From contig CANMXP010000004.1 in the NCBI GenBank assembly GCA_947501845.1, forward strand, positions 1 to 64,000: a stretch of DNA of 64,000 nt, read 5' to 3'. Position numbers and translations under genes: made by a program. Every line of letters begins with the position of its first letter. The first letter of the stretch is position 1. Origin of the DNA: an uncultured Flavobacteriaceae bacterium. Its GTDB lineage: Bacteria; Bacteroidota; Bacteroidia; Flavobacteriales; Flavobacteriaceae. Positions 28,201 through 36,894 of the stretch are shown in pieces. Under the pieces are notes generated by a model. That model was not told the DNA's origin and did no database searches. It worked only from the letters and a program-made list of their open reading frames with translations.

Positions 28201-28479
28201 TTGAATGGCAACAGCACCAATAGAAGCTGTAATTTCATTGTCGAAAACAGGTTGCCATTTAATACCTCCAGAAGTTGATTTCCATAAACCTCCCGAAGCT
28301 GTACCCACATACATGATATCTGGATTGATATGTACTACGTCAATGGCCGTAACGCGACCAGACATGCCACCTGGACCTATGTTCCGCGGCTGCATGTTTT
28401 TTAATAAGTCCATTGAAAATTCTTGTGGTAGTACTGAGGTTGATACGAATAGCATCAAGAGGCAAAGCGTTTGTTTCAT
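25261..28479 (-). CDS. Secreted BNR/VPS10-type beta-propeller protein (sialidase-like fold)
   Basis: The 1072-residue protein has a signal peptide (MKQTLCLLMLFVSTSVLPQ). It carries many Asp-box/BNR blades of the form S-x-DGGKTW (for example KSLDGGKNWVLM, KTTDGGKTWNKI, HITHDGGETWKRL, NISEDGGKNF). These make one or two beta-propellers (about 30-730). A Asp/Glu-rich low-complexity insert follows, then a beta-domain and a helical tail rich in Lys. The family is annotated as glycosyl hydrolase or WD40/YVTN/BNR-like, but no catalytic residue is clear. It precedes the S9 peptidase by 2 nt, a pairing that suggests joint action on extracellular peptides. No T9SS tail is present. Confidence 0.82.
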   Translation of the reverse strand: MKQTLCLLMLFVSTSVLPQEFSMDLLKNMQPRNIGPGGMSGRVTAIDVVHINPDIMYVGTASGGLWKSTSGGIKWQPVFDNEITASIGAVAIQQSNPSVIWAGTGEGNPRNSLNGGYGIYKSLDGGKNWVLMGLEKTRHIHRVVIDPTNPNTVYVAAIGSPWGIHPERGVYKTTDGGKTWNKILFINNKTGAADLVMDPTNPNKLIAAMWEHKRDPWFFNSGGEGSGLHITHDGGETWKRLSDEDGLPKGNLGRIGIAIAANKPNTIYALVEAKKNALYKSEDGGFKWKKINGKSGIGNRPFYYSEIYVDPQNENRLYSIYTYVNVSEDGGKNFSQLMPAYGANNGIHPDHHAWWIHPNNGDFMIDGNDGGLNITKDGGKTWRFIGNLPVAQFYHINIDNDIPYNVYGGMQDNGSWKGPAYVWRSQGIRNSYWQEISFGDGFDVVPDKENSRFGWSMSQQGFVSRYDSETGNNYTVKPTHPDPNVKLRFNWNSAINIDPFNSSTIYFGSQFVHKSTDKGLTWEIISKDLTTNDPEKQKQNESGGLTMDATGAENYCTILVIEPSPLEKDMFWIGTDDGRVHMTQNGGQTYIDVTKNIKGLPSGSWIPQIKASNKNKGEALLIANDYRRFNYTPYAYKTKNYGKTWQRIVDDKDVKSYTLSIIEDPKNANLLFLGTDDGLYISLDAGNKWTKWTEGFPTVPVKDLVIHQREHDLIIGTFGRAAWVLDDIRPLRAMAKNQDIFNRKLKLFQPPTAYLAAYQQPTGTRFGADAIYHGKNRKSGARISYYVTIDKKESSTENDDDDEKDDEPQKQVQGDDKNVVKWDSLIMKIYDGDRLIRTLKRKAPKETGIHKWTWYLNEKGPNRASRKISKNKNEPGGVKVKPGTYKIVLNFGDQTSEEMITVRNDPRLNKSDSAINEVYNASKVIESMIQTMADAVRQLAESKQIAKKYQSDLKKLDKALYKDQIKASNDIIKDIDTIINLFLGKEDKRQGITRNPEITINQRINSANGYIKSRQNGLTSTETTLIKHAKEALKHGLDKTNAFFDKEWKTYKNSVENIKLSPFKDVKSFKTN

Positions 28480-28584
28480 TTAATGATTTGATTAGTTTTA
28501 ATAAAGGTAAGAAAAACTTATCGTGAGAATCTTAATGAGATGTTAATATAGTATTTTAGAAAAATATAGTATTTTTATAGAGCT

Positions 28585-29715
28585 ATGAAATATGATAAAC
28601 CCATAAGAAAAGGATTTGTATTTAAAAAATATGAAATACCTTATCAGTCTCCTTTCGATAGAATTTTTGAAGTTTTTAAAGAGCTCATCACGCACACTTC
28701 GGGTGATTTTGATGAAGCGATAGATTGGTTACGAGAATTGGATAAGGAGTATAAGCTGAGTACGGACGATTATACTATTGACGATTTTATTGACGATTTG
28801 AAAAAGAAAGGCTATATCAGAGAGGAAATTGATCCAGATGGTAATGGCAGCATGGCGATTACTGCAAAAACCGAGCGTGCTATTCGTCAGCAAGCTCTAG
28901 ATCATATTTTCGGAAAAATTAAACGTAGCGGACAAGGAAATCATAAAAGCAAAAGTACAGGGATAGGGGACGAGCATACAGGAGATTTTAGAAATTATCA
29001 ATTTGGTGATGCTCTAGATAAAGTATCGATGACCGAAAGTTTAAAAAATGCTCAGATCAATCATGGTATTGGAGACTTTAACCTATCTGAAGAAGATTTA
29101 GTCGTTGAGGAGACACTCCATAAATCGCAGATGAGTACTGTTTTAATGATTGATATTAGTCATAGTATGATACTTTATGGTGAAGATCGAATTACACCAG
29201 CCAAGAGAGTAGCCATGGCATTAGCAGAATTGATTACAACTCGTTATCCAAAAGATACTTTAGATATTTTAGTGTTTGGAAACGATGCGTGGCAAGTTGA
29301 AATTAAAGATTTACCCTATTTAAAGGTAGGACCATATCATACTAATACTGTAGCTGGTTTACAATTAGCTATGGATTTACTTCGAAGAAAAAGAAATACT
29401 AATAAACAAATTTTTATGATTACCGATGGGAAACCAAGTTGTTTGCGTTTGCCAGATGGGCAATACTATAAAAACAGTAATGGATTGGATAGACATATTG
29501 TAAATAAGTGCTATGCGATGGCGCAACAGGCTAGACGTTTGCATATTCCTATTACAACATTTATGATCGCACAAGATAGTTATTTAATGCAGTTTGTAAG
29601 AGAGTTTACGTATGCTAACCAAGGAAAAGCATTTTACACAGGATTGAAAGGGTTAGGAGACATGATTTTTGAAGATTACGAAACAAATAGGAAAAAAAGA
29701 ATTAGAGGCAGCTAA
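28585..29715 (+). CDS. VWA-domain protein of a MoxR/ChlI-type AAA+ pair
   Basis: The 376-residue protein has a von Willebrand A domain with an intact metal site. D190-x-S192-x-S194 lies in MIDISHSM, a Thr in HTNTVAGL and an Asp in MITDGKPS. The N-terminal third is charged and helical. It lacks membrane segments and so acts in the cytoplasm. VWA proteins work with MoxR/magnesium-chelatase-like AAA+ ATPases to remodel protein complexes, and the partner ATPase is at 30530. Here the VWA gene is first and a decayed nuclease gene plus two repeats separate the pair. The target is unknown. Confidence 0.85.
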   Translation: MKYDKPIRKGFVFKKYEIPYQSPFDRIFEVFKELITHTSGDFDEAIDWLRELDKEYKLSTDDYTIDDFIDDLKKKGYIREEIDPDGNGSMAITAKTERAIRQQALDHIFGKIKRSGQGNHKSKSTGIGDEHTGDFRNYQFGDALDKVSMTESLKNAQINHGIGDFNLSEEDLVVEETLHKSQMSTVLMIDISHSMILYGEDRITPAKRVAMALAELITTRYPKDTLDILVFGNDAWQVEIKDLPYLKVGPYHTNTVAGLQLAMDLLRRKRNTNKQIFMITDGKPSCLRLPDGQYYKNSNGLDRHIVNKCYAMAQQARRLHIPITTFMIAQDSYLMQFVREFTYANQGKAFYTGLKGLGDMIFEDYETNRKKRIRGS

Positions 29716-29783
29716 AAACGAAACCAGAGGGTTCAGATGGGTTTGAAAATGTTAAAAAACACCTCTTTCTTTCATTTTTTTAT

Positions 29784-29958
29784 TAAAATTGAAATTCATT
29801 CTCCTCTTTAATTAAAGAGGAGAACAGTAATAATAAAGCTAAAGGCTCATTAGGAGGAAGTATATTAAAGAGTAATGATTAGAAATATAAATAGAACTTG
29901 CTCCTCCCTTATTTTTTGAGGGAGGAGGATTCTGATAACTATCGAGATTCGGAGGGTT
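29784..29958. repeat. Two-hairpin intergenic element, copy A
   Basis: The element has a perfect palindrome CTCCTCTTTAA/TTAAAGAGGAG at 29801-29822. About 80 nt later comes a second hairpin, CTCCTCCCTTA/GAGGGAGGAG (29901-29927), and then the tail ATTCGGAGGGTT (29947-29958). Element B at 30345-30516 repeats all three parts in the same order and orientation. The tail ends 12 nt before the ATG of the DUF559 pseudogene. Confidence 0.7.
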
Positions 29959-29970
29959 AAAAACACTAAA

Positions 29971-30332
29971 ATGAAAGAAAAAATTCATTCATTAAAATAT
30001 TTAAAAGGAAAGAGAGCAGAATTAAGAAAATCTTTAACCCCAGCCGAAGCCTTTTTATGGAAACACTTAAAAGGAAGGCAGTTCGAGGGGAGAAAATTTA
30101 ACAGACAACATAGTATAGAGAATTACTATAGTTGATTTTTATTGTGCCAAAGAAAAGCTAATCATTGAATTGGATGGTGAGGTTCATAATAATGAATGGG
30201 CTCAAGAGAAGGATCGTGAAAGGACAAAATATTTAACAGGATTGGGGGTACACGGTAATCAGATTTGAAAATAAGATGATATTTGAAAATTTAGCTTCCG
30301 TTTTTATGGAGATAAAAGAGCATTTTAAATAA
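29971..30332 (+). pseudogene. DUF559 (PD-(D/E)xK nuclease-like) gene with two frameshifts
   Basis: Conceptual translation from ATG 29971 gives KRAELRKSLTPAEAFLWKHL and FEGRKFNRQHSIENYY, then a stop near 30133. A +1 shift there continues as VDFYCAKEKLIIELDGEVH, the DUF559 core with the likely catalytic DFYC..E.D pattern. A second shift in a G-run (30243-30248) restores VIRFENKMIFENLASVF and a stop at 30332. The full product would be about 119 residues, typical for DUF559 proteins related to Vsr-type endonucleases. Both shifts are single-base, the second in a homopolymer, so recent decay or a sequencing error is possible. It lies between repeat copies A and B. Confidence 0.8.
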
Positions 30333-30344
30333 AACATCACTCTC

Positions 30345-30516
30345 TTCCGATTTCAATAAAATCGGAATTCATCTCCTCTTCAATTAAAGAGGAGAATGGT
30401 AAAAGTTAAACAATGAAACTAATAAAAGAGTAAAGGATTAACTAAAAAAAAATAAAACTTGTTCCTCTCTTAATTTTGAGGGAGGTGGATTTTTCAAAAG
30501 AAAAATTCGGAGGGTT
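30345..30516. repeat. Two-hairpin intergenic element, copy B
   Basis: CTCCTCTTCAA/TTAAAGAGGAG (30373-30394) is followed by a second hairpin CCTCTCTTAA/TTGAGGGAGG (30464-30485) and the tail ATTCGGAGGGTT (30505-30516). It is a direct-repeat partner of copy A across the DUF559 pseudogene. Its purine-rich tail ends 13 nt before the ATG of the AAA+ gene at 30530, so it supplies that gene's leader. Confidence 0.7.
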
Positions 30517-30529
30517 TAAAAAAGTATAT

Positions 30530-31996
30530 ATGAAAATAGAAAATATAAAAACACTAGGCGACTTAAAAAAGTCAGGTTACCAATCAAAATCGATTAAAGA
30601 TGAATTGAGAGAAAACCTCATTCAGAAAATAAAAAATAAAGAAACAACTTTTGAAGGTGTTCATGGTTATGAAAATACCGTGATACCTGAGTTAGAACGA
30701 GCTATTTTATCTCGTCATAATATCAATCTTTTAGGGTTGCGAGGGCAGGCAAAAACCCGTTTGGCCCGTTTGATGTTAAATTTATTGGACGAATATATTC
30801 CCTATGTAGAAGGTTCAGAAATTAACGATGACCCGCTACAACCTATTTCAAGGTTTGCAGTTGAACTAATAAAGGAAAAAGGGGATGATACGCCTATTTC
30901 CTGGCTACATAGGGATGAGCGTTTTGCAGAAAAACTGGCAACCCCTGATGTTACAGTAGCTGATATTATTGGGGATGTAGACCCTATTAAAGCAGCCAAT
31001 CTAAAATTGAGTTATGCTGATGATAGAGTGATTCATTACGGTATGATACCAAGAGCTAATCGTTGTATTTTTGTCATTAATGAGCTACCCGATTTACAAG
31101 CTAGAATCCAAGTAGCCTTATTCAATATTTTACAAGAAGGCGATATTCAGATTAGAGGGTTTAAATTGCGATTACCATTGAATATTCAGTTTTTATTCAC
31201 AGCCAATCCAGAAGATTATACCAATAGAGGAAGCATTGTAACACCATTAAAGGATAGAATCGGTTCTCAAATTTTAACGCATTACCCTATAGATATTGAA
31301 ACAGCTCGATTAATAACAGAACAGGAAGCTAAGTTGGTTGAAGGACAGAAACAAACTGTTTTGATTCCAGATTTAGCTAGAGATTTATTAGAACAGATCG
31401 TATTTGAGGCTCGTGAAAATGATTTTATTGATGCCAAAAGTGGTGTAAGTGCTCGATTGAGTATTACCGCCTTAGAAAATTTGTTAAGTACTGCCGAACG
31501 TAGGGCTTTGATATCAGGTGATAAAATCACCATGTTACGTTTAAGCGACTTTGTTGGCATTATTCCATCTATTACAGGAAAAGTAGAATTGGTTTATGAA
31601 GGTGAGCAGGAAGGAGCTGCTGTAGTTGCTTATAATTTGATAGGCGAAGCTGTTAAAAGTTTGTTTGGTGAATTTTTTCCAAAACTTGAAAAATTAAAGA
31701 AACAAGAAGAAGAAACTCCATATGATGATATTATATCTTGGTTTTTTAATCAGAAAGATGGTTTTGAGTTGTTAGATGACCTACGTGATAAAGCGTATAG
31801 AGATTTAATCGACTCTATTACGCCTTTAGATGATTTGTTAGCAGAATATCAACCCAATTTATCAAAACCAGACAGCTATTTTGTAAAAGAATTTGTGCTT
31901 TGGGCCTTGGTAGAATTTAAACAATTAAGCAAGCAGCGATTTACCGAAGGGATTCAATTTAAGGATCCTTACGGGAGTTTTATAAGTGGGATTTAA
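30530..31996 (+). CDS. MoxR/ChlI-type AAA+ ATPase
   Basis: The protein is about 488 residues of the magnesium-chelatase-subunit-I/MoxR clade. The Walker A is GLRGQAKT (residues about 69-76), with Ala instead of Gly before the Lys. Walker B is IFVINELPDL with Asn in place of the usual first Asp. Sensor 1 is FLFTANPEDYTNRG. These variants look family-typical rather than lesions. A C-terminal helical domain follows. A TTG at 30476 opens a longer frame, but ATG 30530 (MKIENIKTLG) is the credible start. It probably works with the VWA protein encoded upstream. Confidence 0.85.
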   Translation: MKIENIKTLGDLKKSGYQSKSIKDELRENLIQKIKNKETTFEGVHGYENTVIPELERAILSRHNINLLGLRGQAKTRLARLMLNLLDEYIPYVEGSEINDDPLQPISRFAVELIKEKGDDTPISWLHRDERFAEKLATPDVTVADIIGDVDPIKAANLKLSYADDRVIHYGMIPRANRCIFVINELPDLQARIQVALFNILQEGDIQIRGFKLRLPLNIQFLFTANPEDYTNRGSIVTPLKDRIGSQILTHYPIDIETARLITEQEAKLVEGQKQTVLIPDLARDLLEQIVFEARENDFIDAKSGVSARLSITALENLLSTAERRALISGDKITMLRLSDFVGIIPSITGKVELVYEGEQEGAAVVAYNLIGEAVKSLFGEFFPKLEKLKKQEEETPYDDIISWFFNQKDGFELLDDLRDKAYRDLIDSITPLDDLLAEYQPNLSKPDSYFVKEFVLWALVEFKQLSKQRFTEGIQFKDPYGSFISGI

Positions 31997-32068
31997 TTTA
32001 ACAATTTCATAAAATCTGCCTTAGGGAGGTATTACGTATATTCTAAATATATAATAAAAAACCTACTT

Positions 32069-33463
32069 ATGAACAGACGTTATCTTACACCCGTTTACCT
32101 TTTACTTTTATTGATTAATTTTTCTAATGCTCAGATTTCGGAAGTGAGTTTTCTGAATAGGGATTATGATTATGGCATACAGCCAACAAATATTCAAGCC
32201 AATGATTTATATGATGTTTATGTGGCGTGGCGAAATGCTTTTGCAACTCCTTGCTCGAACGGGAGATATAGAATAAAATTTGATACACCTACCGAAACAG
32301 TTTCAGAGGGTGTAGCTTATGGGATGTTATTGTCTGCTTACGCAAATGATAAAGAACTTTTTGATGGCTTATGGCTTTATTACAAGGATTTTTCTAATGC
32401 AAACGGTGTCATGAACTGGAAAATAGACGGTTGTTCTACCGTTATAGGAGACAATGGTGCTACCGATGCCGAGTTAGATGCTGCAATAGCCCTAATAGTA
32501 GCAGAAAAACGTTGGGGGAATACTGGTGCTATAAATTATCAAAATGATGCAAAAACTTTGATAGCAGCCATAAAAAACCATGAAGTTGAAGCAAATACAA
32601 ATACTTTAAAACCAGGTGATGCTTGGGGCGGAAGTGCTAATACAAATCCATCATATTTCGCGACAGGTTATTTTAGAGTATTTGGAGAGTATACAAATGA
32701 TACAACATTTTGGAATGCCGTTGCCGATAAAAGTTACGATGTTATAAATGCAAACTTATCTAAGCAAAGTGCGGCTTATAATTTGGTGTCAGATTGGTGT
32801 GAAGCAGATGGTGATTATTCGGCTATAGTACCCTGGGCTTATGATGAAGGGAAATCGTATTACTATGATGCAGCGAGAACGCCATGGCGAATTGCTATAG
32901 ATTATGTGTGGCATGGCCATTCTAAAGCATTAGATTATTCGGTTTTATGTAATAACTTCGTAACAGATAAAGGTGGTTTTAACCAAATTTACCCTGGTTA
33001 CAATCAAGCAGGTGTTGCCATAAATACTTCTTATAAGGATCCAACATTTACAGGAGCTTATGCCACAGCGGCCATGTCTTCTAGCGCCCAAAGTTTTGTG
33101 AATAGTGGTTATGCCGAATTAAAAAATCAATCGACCAGCGCTTACTTTGGCGCTACATTGAGAGCTATTTATATGTTTGCACTTTCGGGTAATGCTTATA
33201 ACCCATTAAAAGAACCTGTTTTGAGCGTTCCCGAATTGGATAACTATACTTTTCAAATATACCCTAATCCAACTTCAGATTACTTGTTTGTAGATTTTAA
33301 AACCTCAAAACCAAAAACAATTAGCCTGTATTCAGTTAATGGCAAAAAGTTGTTGAGTAAATCTATTGAGACCTCAGAGATAAAATTAGATATTAGTCAT
33401 TTAAATAGCGGGATCTATCTTTTAAATATTGATGAGGAAAATTTTAGGGTTGTTAAATTATAG
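32069..33463 (+). CDS. Secreted GH8 glycoside hydrolase with T9SS sorting tail
   Basis: The 464-residue protein has a signal peptide (cut near NFSNAQ) and a GH8 (alpha/alpha)6 barrel. The general acid Glu80 is in TVSEGVAYGML and Asp133 in ATDAELDAAIAL. GH8 enzymes are endo-glucanases, chitosanases, licheninases or reducing-end xylanases; sequence reading cannot choose. The last roughly 75 residues (FQIYPNPTSDYLFVDF ... LNSGIYLLNI) form a type A T9SS sorting domain, so the enzyme is exported and attached at the cell surface or released. It is preceded by a 72-nt gap after the AAA+ gene. Confidence 0.92.
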   Translation: MNRRYLTPVYLLLLLINFSNAQISEVSFLNRDYDYGIQPTNIQANDLYDVYVAWRNAFATPCSNGRYRIKFDTPTETVSEGVAYGMLLSAYANDKELFDGLWLYYKDFSNANGVMNWKIDGCSTVIGDNGATDAELDAAIALIVAEKRWGNTGAINYQNDAKTLIAAIKNHEVEANTNTLKPGDAWGGSANTNPSYFATGYFRVFGEYTNDTTFWNAVADKSYDVINANLSKQSAAYNLVSDWCEADGDYSAIVPWAYDEGKSYYYDAARTPWRIAIDYVWHGHSKALDYSVLCNNFVTDKGGFNQIYPGYNQAGVAINTSYKDPTFTGAYATAAMSSSAQSFVNSGYAELKNQSTSAYFGATLRAIYMFALSGNAYNPLKEPVLSVPELDNYTFQIYPNPTSDYLFVDFKTSKPKTISLYSVNGKKLLSKSIETSEIKLDISHLNSGIYLLNIDEENFRVVKL

Positions 33464-33680
33464 TTTGTTTATCAGTCAAAGATAAAGAACTACTTAAAAC
33501 TTATCATTTCTTATATATCACTTTATTTTCTTATGTAATGAACATTTTATATACCTAAAATGAATTATATACTTAACTGGGCTAACTATGAATAAAGTAA
33601 TTTAGTATTTACTTTGAATACGCATTATCATTGATAGAATTAGTTAGTGCATAAGGAAATTCAAGGCTAAAATTAAAATA

Positions 33681-36674
33681 ATGAAAAAAATAAAAAAAGT
33701 ACAACTGTTTATTGCATTTTTTGCACTACTGTTTAGTTTGCATGTTAATTCGCAAACAGAATTATATATATCCCCAAATGGTGATGATAGTAATGATGGA
33801 TCAATTGATAATCCATTAGCTACACTTGCATCAGCTGTAGATAAGTCTATTGTAATTGGAGCAAATACAATTTGGGTCAAAGAAGGAACTTATTCTTTTG
33901 ATCAAAGAATAAATCTGACCTCACAGCATTCGGGTCTGAAAATTAGTGGGTATCAGGATGATAAAGTTGTTTTTGATGGAGGTACGAGTATTGATCCAAA
34001 TAATTTTTCTTTAGTAGAGGATGACTTATCAGGTCGCATTCAGAGCAGTGCAGTTAATAAATTGTATTCCGCTCAGATTGAGAATTCAGAATTAATTAAC
34101 CTACTTAAAGATCCAAACACATTAATTTCATTTAATGATAAGGCTTTGAATATAGCCAGGTTTCCTAATGAAGGATTTGCCGTTTTTAGAAAGGAACAAG
34201 TCATTATTGGGAATGAGAGCGTGAATACAACAGGGACTTATGAAGATCCTAAAGGTCCAGTTTTTAAACTCCGAAGTCATACATATAATATTGATGCTTG
34301 GGAAAATGAAATTATAAGGAATAAAAAGGTGCAAATGAAAGGGTACACTTCTGCACTTTGGTTAAATGAAACTGCATCGATTGCAACAGTAAAATCTAAT
34401 GGAGATTATATCCGACTAGTAAGTGGTACAAGATATGGCATTGAAGATAGAGAGGTAAACCGACTTAAAAAAGTTTATTTCACTAATATTATTTATGAAC
34501 TTGACGCGCCAGGAGAATGGTTTTTTGATGAAATAGACAATAAGTTATATATTTATCCAACTTCGCCCATTACGTCAAATTCAAAAATTTCTCTCTGGAC
34601 AGGTACAGAATTTATTTATATTGATAGTGCGAGCAATATAACAATTGAGAAGCTTCAGATACAAAATTTAGGAAGAAAATTGACAGGGGGAGATGGAGCA
34701 ATAAATGTTAGAAATAATTGCTCTTATATAAAAATAGCAGGTATAGTATTTAGAAATGTTTCCAACATGACTTCAATTAACTTTTGGAATGAAACATCTA
34801 ATAGTATAATAAGAAGTTGTGATTTTATAGATTCTGATGGTGTAAGATTCTATGGAGGAAGTTATGATAATAATTCTGTAGAGATTGGTAATAATATTAT
34901 GGAAAATTGTCATTATACCGTGATCGATAGAAAAGATTTTTATGCTAAAACCTGTGCAATAAAAGGAGTTGGAAATACATTTAAAAATAACCTAATTCAT
35001 AATACAAATGGTCAACCTTTTACCTTTTACGGGTTAGATCATGTAATTGAAAAAAATGAAGTTTTTAATACAGGAGTAGAAGAAGGAGATGGAGGTTCTA
35101 TGTATGGCGGGAATGGATTATTTACATTTAATAATACATTTAAGCATAATTTTTATCATCATATGATGACTTTTCCTGGAGATCCTCTAGGTAGATCAGG
35201 AATTCATTTTGACGATTGGGATGCTGGTGATCTCACACATGAAAACGTGTTTTATAGAGGTGGCCAAAACGGGATAAAAATGGGTACTGGTGGCCAACAT
35301 AAAATTCACCGTAATATTGTTATGGGCAGTGACCATGGTATTAAAAATTCAAATAGATTAATTGACGACCCAATATATGCAGATGTATATAATGACTGTA
35401 TGGACTTTCTTGTTAATGATCCTGAAAGTTCTAACAAAAAAAATTATATTGGTAGGGCATTAAAGGTTGTTGGAATAAATGGTTGGCAAAGTGGGTTGAC
35501 CATAGATAATTGGATTGATCGTATAGACCCATTTTGGGAAAATCGTTATCCGCGCTTTTCTCAATTGATGAATGATTATTTCACAAATAAAAAGATGCTT
35601 CCTTACGGTTGTGATTTTAGTGAAAATTATTTCTATGATAATAATGATAATTTTGACAGCCCAACAGGGATTCCTAATACGGAGAGTAGTACCGATATTA
35701 GTCTAGGAATATTTACAGATCCAAATGTTTTGGACTTTAGTTATAATGGCTCCCAGCCAGCAAGTTATCCTAATATCCCATTTAGTCAAATTGGCTTATA
35801 CGAAGACGAGTATAGATGTGATGTCCCTGATAAAAATACGTATAGAAAAGCTGTAAAGGATTATTTTGCAGATAGATTGGTTTTTCAAGAGCCTTATGAT
35901 GATGCTACTGTAAATGAATTAACATATTTTAATTCTGGTAAGGTCGCGTATGAAACGGTTTCTTGTCTTAGTGCTTATGTTGGAGATGATAGTTATACAG
36001 TAAAAGTAACTGGAGAAACCTGCGTAGATAAAGCTAATGGAAAAATAAAAATTCAAGCAAAAAATGAAGGCACTTATGTTGCAAACCTTAGTGGTGGTGC
36101 CGATATTAATTTTACTAGTGAATGGATTATAGAGAATTTGGTTGTGGGCACCTACAACTTGTGTATAACGAATACAGAAAATAGTATCACCCAATGTTAT
36201 GATTTAGAAATAGAAGGAGGAACCTCTGTCACTGGGAAAACATATACAAGTTCAAAGCAAGTAGCTATTGAGATTGTAAAAGGGACATTGCCTTTTGAAG
36301 TGTTTGTAAATAACGAAAGAGTTTTACAAACATCATCTCCTTCCTTTTCTGTTAATGCAGAATATGGTGATGTTATAGAAGTAAAAACAAGTGTTGTTTG
36401 CGAGGGGGTACTCACTAAGACAATGGATGGCATAATTTCAGTATTACCAAACCCAACAAAAGGAGATTTTACTATAGCAGCTTTACCTTTGTCGCTTAAA
36501 AATGTAACCATAGAGATTTACAATGTATATTCACAATTAGTTTTATCAAAAGTTTATCAGGTTAATAACGGTAGAGTGCAATTAGGAATAAATGAAACAC
36601 CAGCAGGTATTTACTTTGCATCTATAAAGATGGGTAATAAAAAGCCAAAAATTCTAAAAATAATAAAGGAATAA
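33681..36674 (+). CDS. Large secreted right-handed beta-helix protein with T9SS tail
   Basis: The 997-residue protein has a signal peptide (cleavage after VNSQ). It opens with TELYISPNGDDSNDGS-DNPLATL and a WVKEGTYSF repeat. This is the N-terminal signature of DUF1565/pectate-lyase-like parallel beta-helices. The long middle contains many N-rich coils (GNNIMENCHYTVIDR, ENNFYDNNDN-type). The last roughly 80 residues (VLPNPTKGDFTIAALP ... ETPAGIYFASIKMGN) are a type A T9SS sorting domain. A polysaccharide lyase or binding role is inferred from fold and from the GH8 neighbour 217 nt upstream. No catalytic residues can be assigned. Confidence 0.82.
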   Translation: MKKIKKVQLFIAFFALLFSLHVNSQTELYISPNGDDSNDGSIDNPLATLASAVDKSIVIGANTIWVKEGTYSFDQRINLTSQHSGLKISGYQDDKVVFDGGTSIDPNNFSLVEDDLSGRIQSSAVNKLYSAQIENSELINLLKDPNTLISFNDKALNIARFPNEGFAVFRKEQVIIGNESVNTTGTYEDPKGPVFKLRSHTYNIDAWENEIIRNKKVQMKGYTSALWLNETASIATVKSNGDYIRLVSGTRYGIEDREVNRLKKVYFTNIIYELDAPGEWFFDEIDNKLYIYPTSPITSNSKISLWTGTEFIYIDSASNITIEKLQIQNLGRKLTGGDGAINVRNNCSYIKIAGIVFRNVSNMTSINFWNETSNSIIRSCDFIDSDGVRFYGGSYDNNSVEIGNNIMENCHYTVIDRKDFYAKTCAIKGVGNTFKNNLIHNTNGQPFTFYGLDHVIEKNEVFNTGVEEGDGGSMYGGNGLFTFNNTFKHNFYHHMMTFPGDPLGRSGIHFDDWDAGDLTHENVFYRGGQNGIKMGTGGQHKIHRNIVMGSDHGIKNSNRLIDDPIYADVYNDCMDFLVNDPESSNKKNYIGRALKVVGINGWQSGLTIDNWIDRIDPFWENRYPRFSQLMNDYFTNKKMLPYGCDFSENYFYDNNDNFDSPTGIPNTESSTDISLGIFTDPNVLDFSYNGSQPASYPNIPFSQIGLYEDEYRCDVPDKNTYRKAVKDYFADRLVFQEPYDDATVNELTYFNSGKVAYETVSCLSAYVGDDSYTVKVTGETCVDKANGKIKIQAKNEGTYVANLSGGADINFTSEWIIENLVVGTYNLCITNTENSITQCYDLEIEGGTSVTGKTYTSSKQVAIEIVKGTLPFEVFVNNERVLQTSSPSFSVNAEYGDVIEVKTSVVCEGVLTKTMDGIISVLPNPTKGDFTIAALPLSLKNVTIEIYNVYSQLVLSKVYQVNNGRVQLGINETPAGIYFASIKMGNKKPKILKIIKE

Positions 36675-36723
36675 AAATATTTATTATATAGACTCTGTAA
36701 TATTCTCTAAGGGAGTTTTCTGA

Positions 36724-36764
36724 TTTGTAGCAAGTCCAGCCACTAGATCTGGACTTGCTACAAA
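36724..36764. repeat. Perfect 16-bp palindrome between convergent genes
   Basis: TTTGTAGCAAGTCCAG (36724-36739) is exactly complementary to CTGGACTTGCTACAAA (36749-36764) around a 9-nt loop. It has no long T-run, so it is either a strong bidirectional stop signal or a REP-like dispersed palindrome. It sits between the beta-helix and the YdeI-like genes. Confidence 0.7.
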
Positions 36765-36894
36765 TAAATTATATTATGATGTTTTATTTCCAATACATTT
36801 TACAGCAAAGTATACAAAAAAGAGAAGCATTTACTGGCTTAATGTGATTTTTAATTTATTTTACGAACTGAACTTGGCTAATCAAGTTTTGAAT

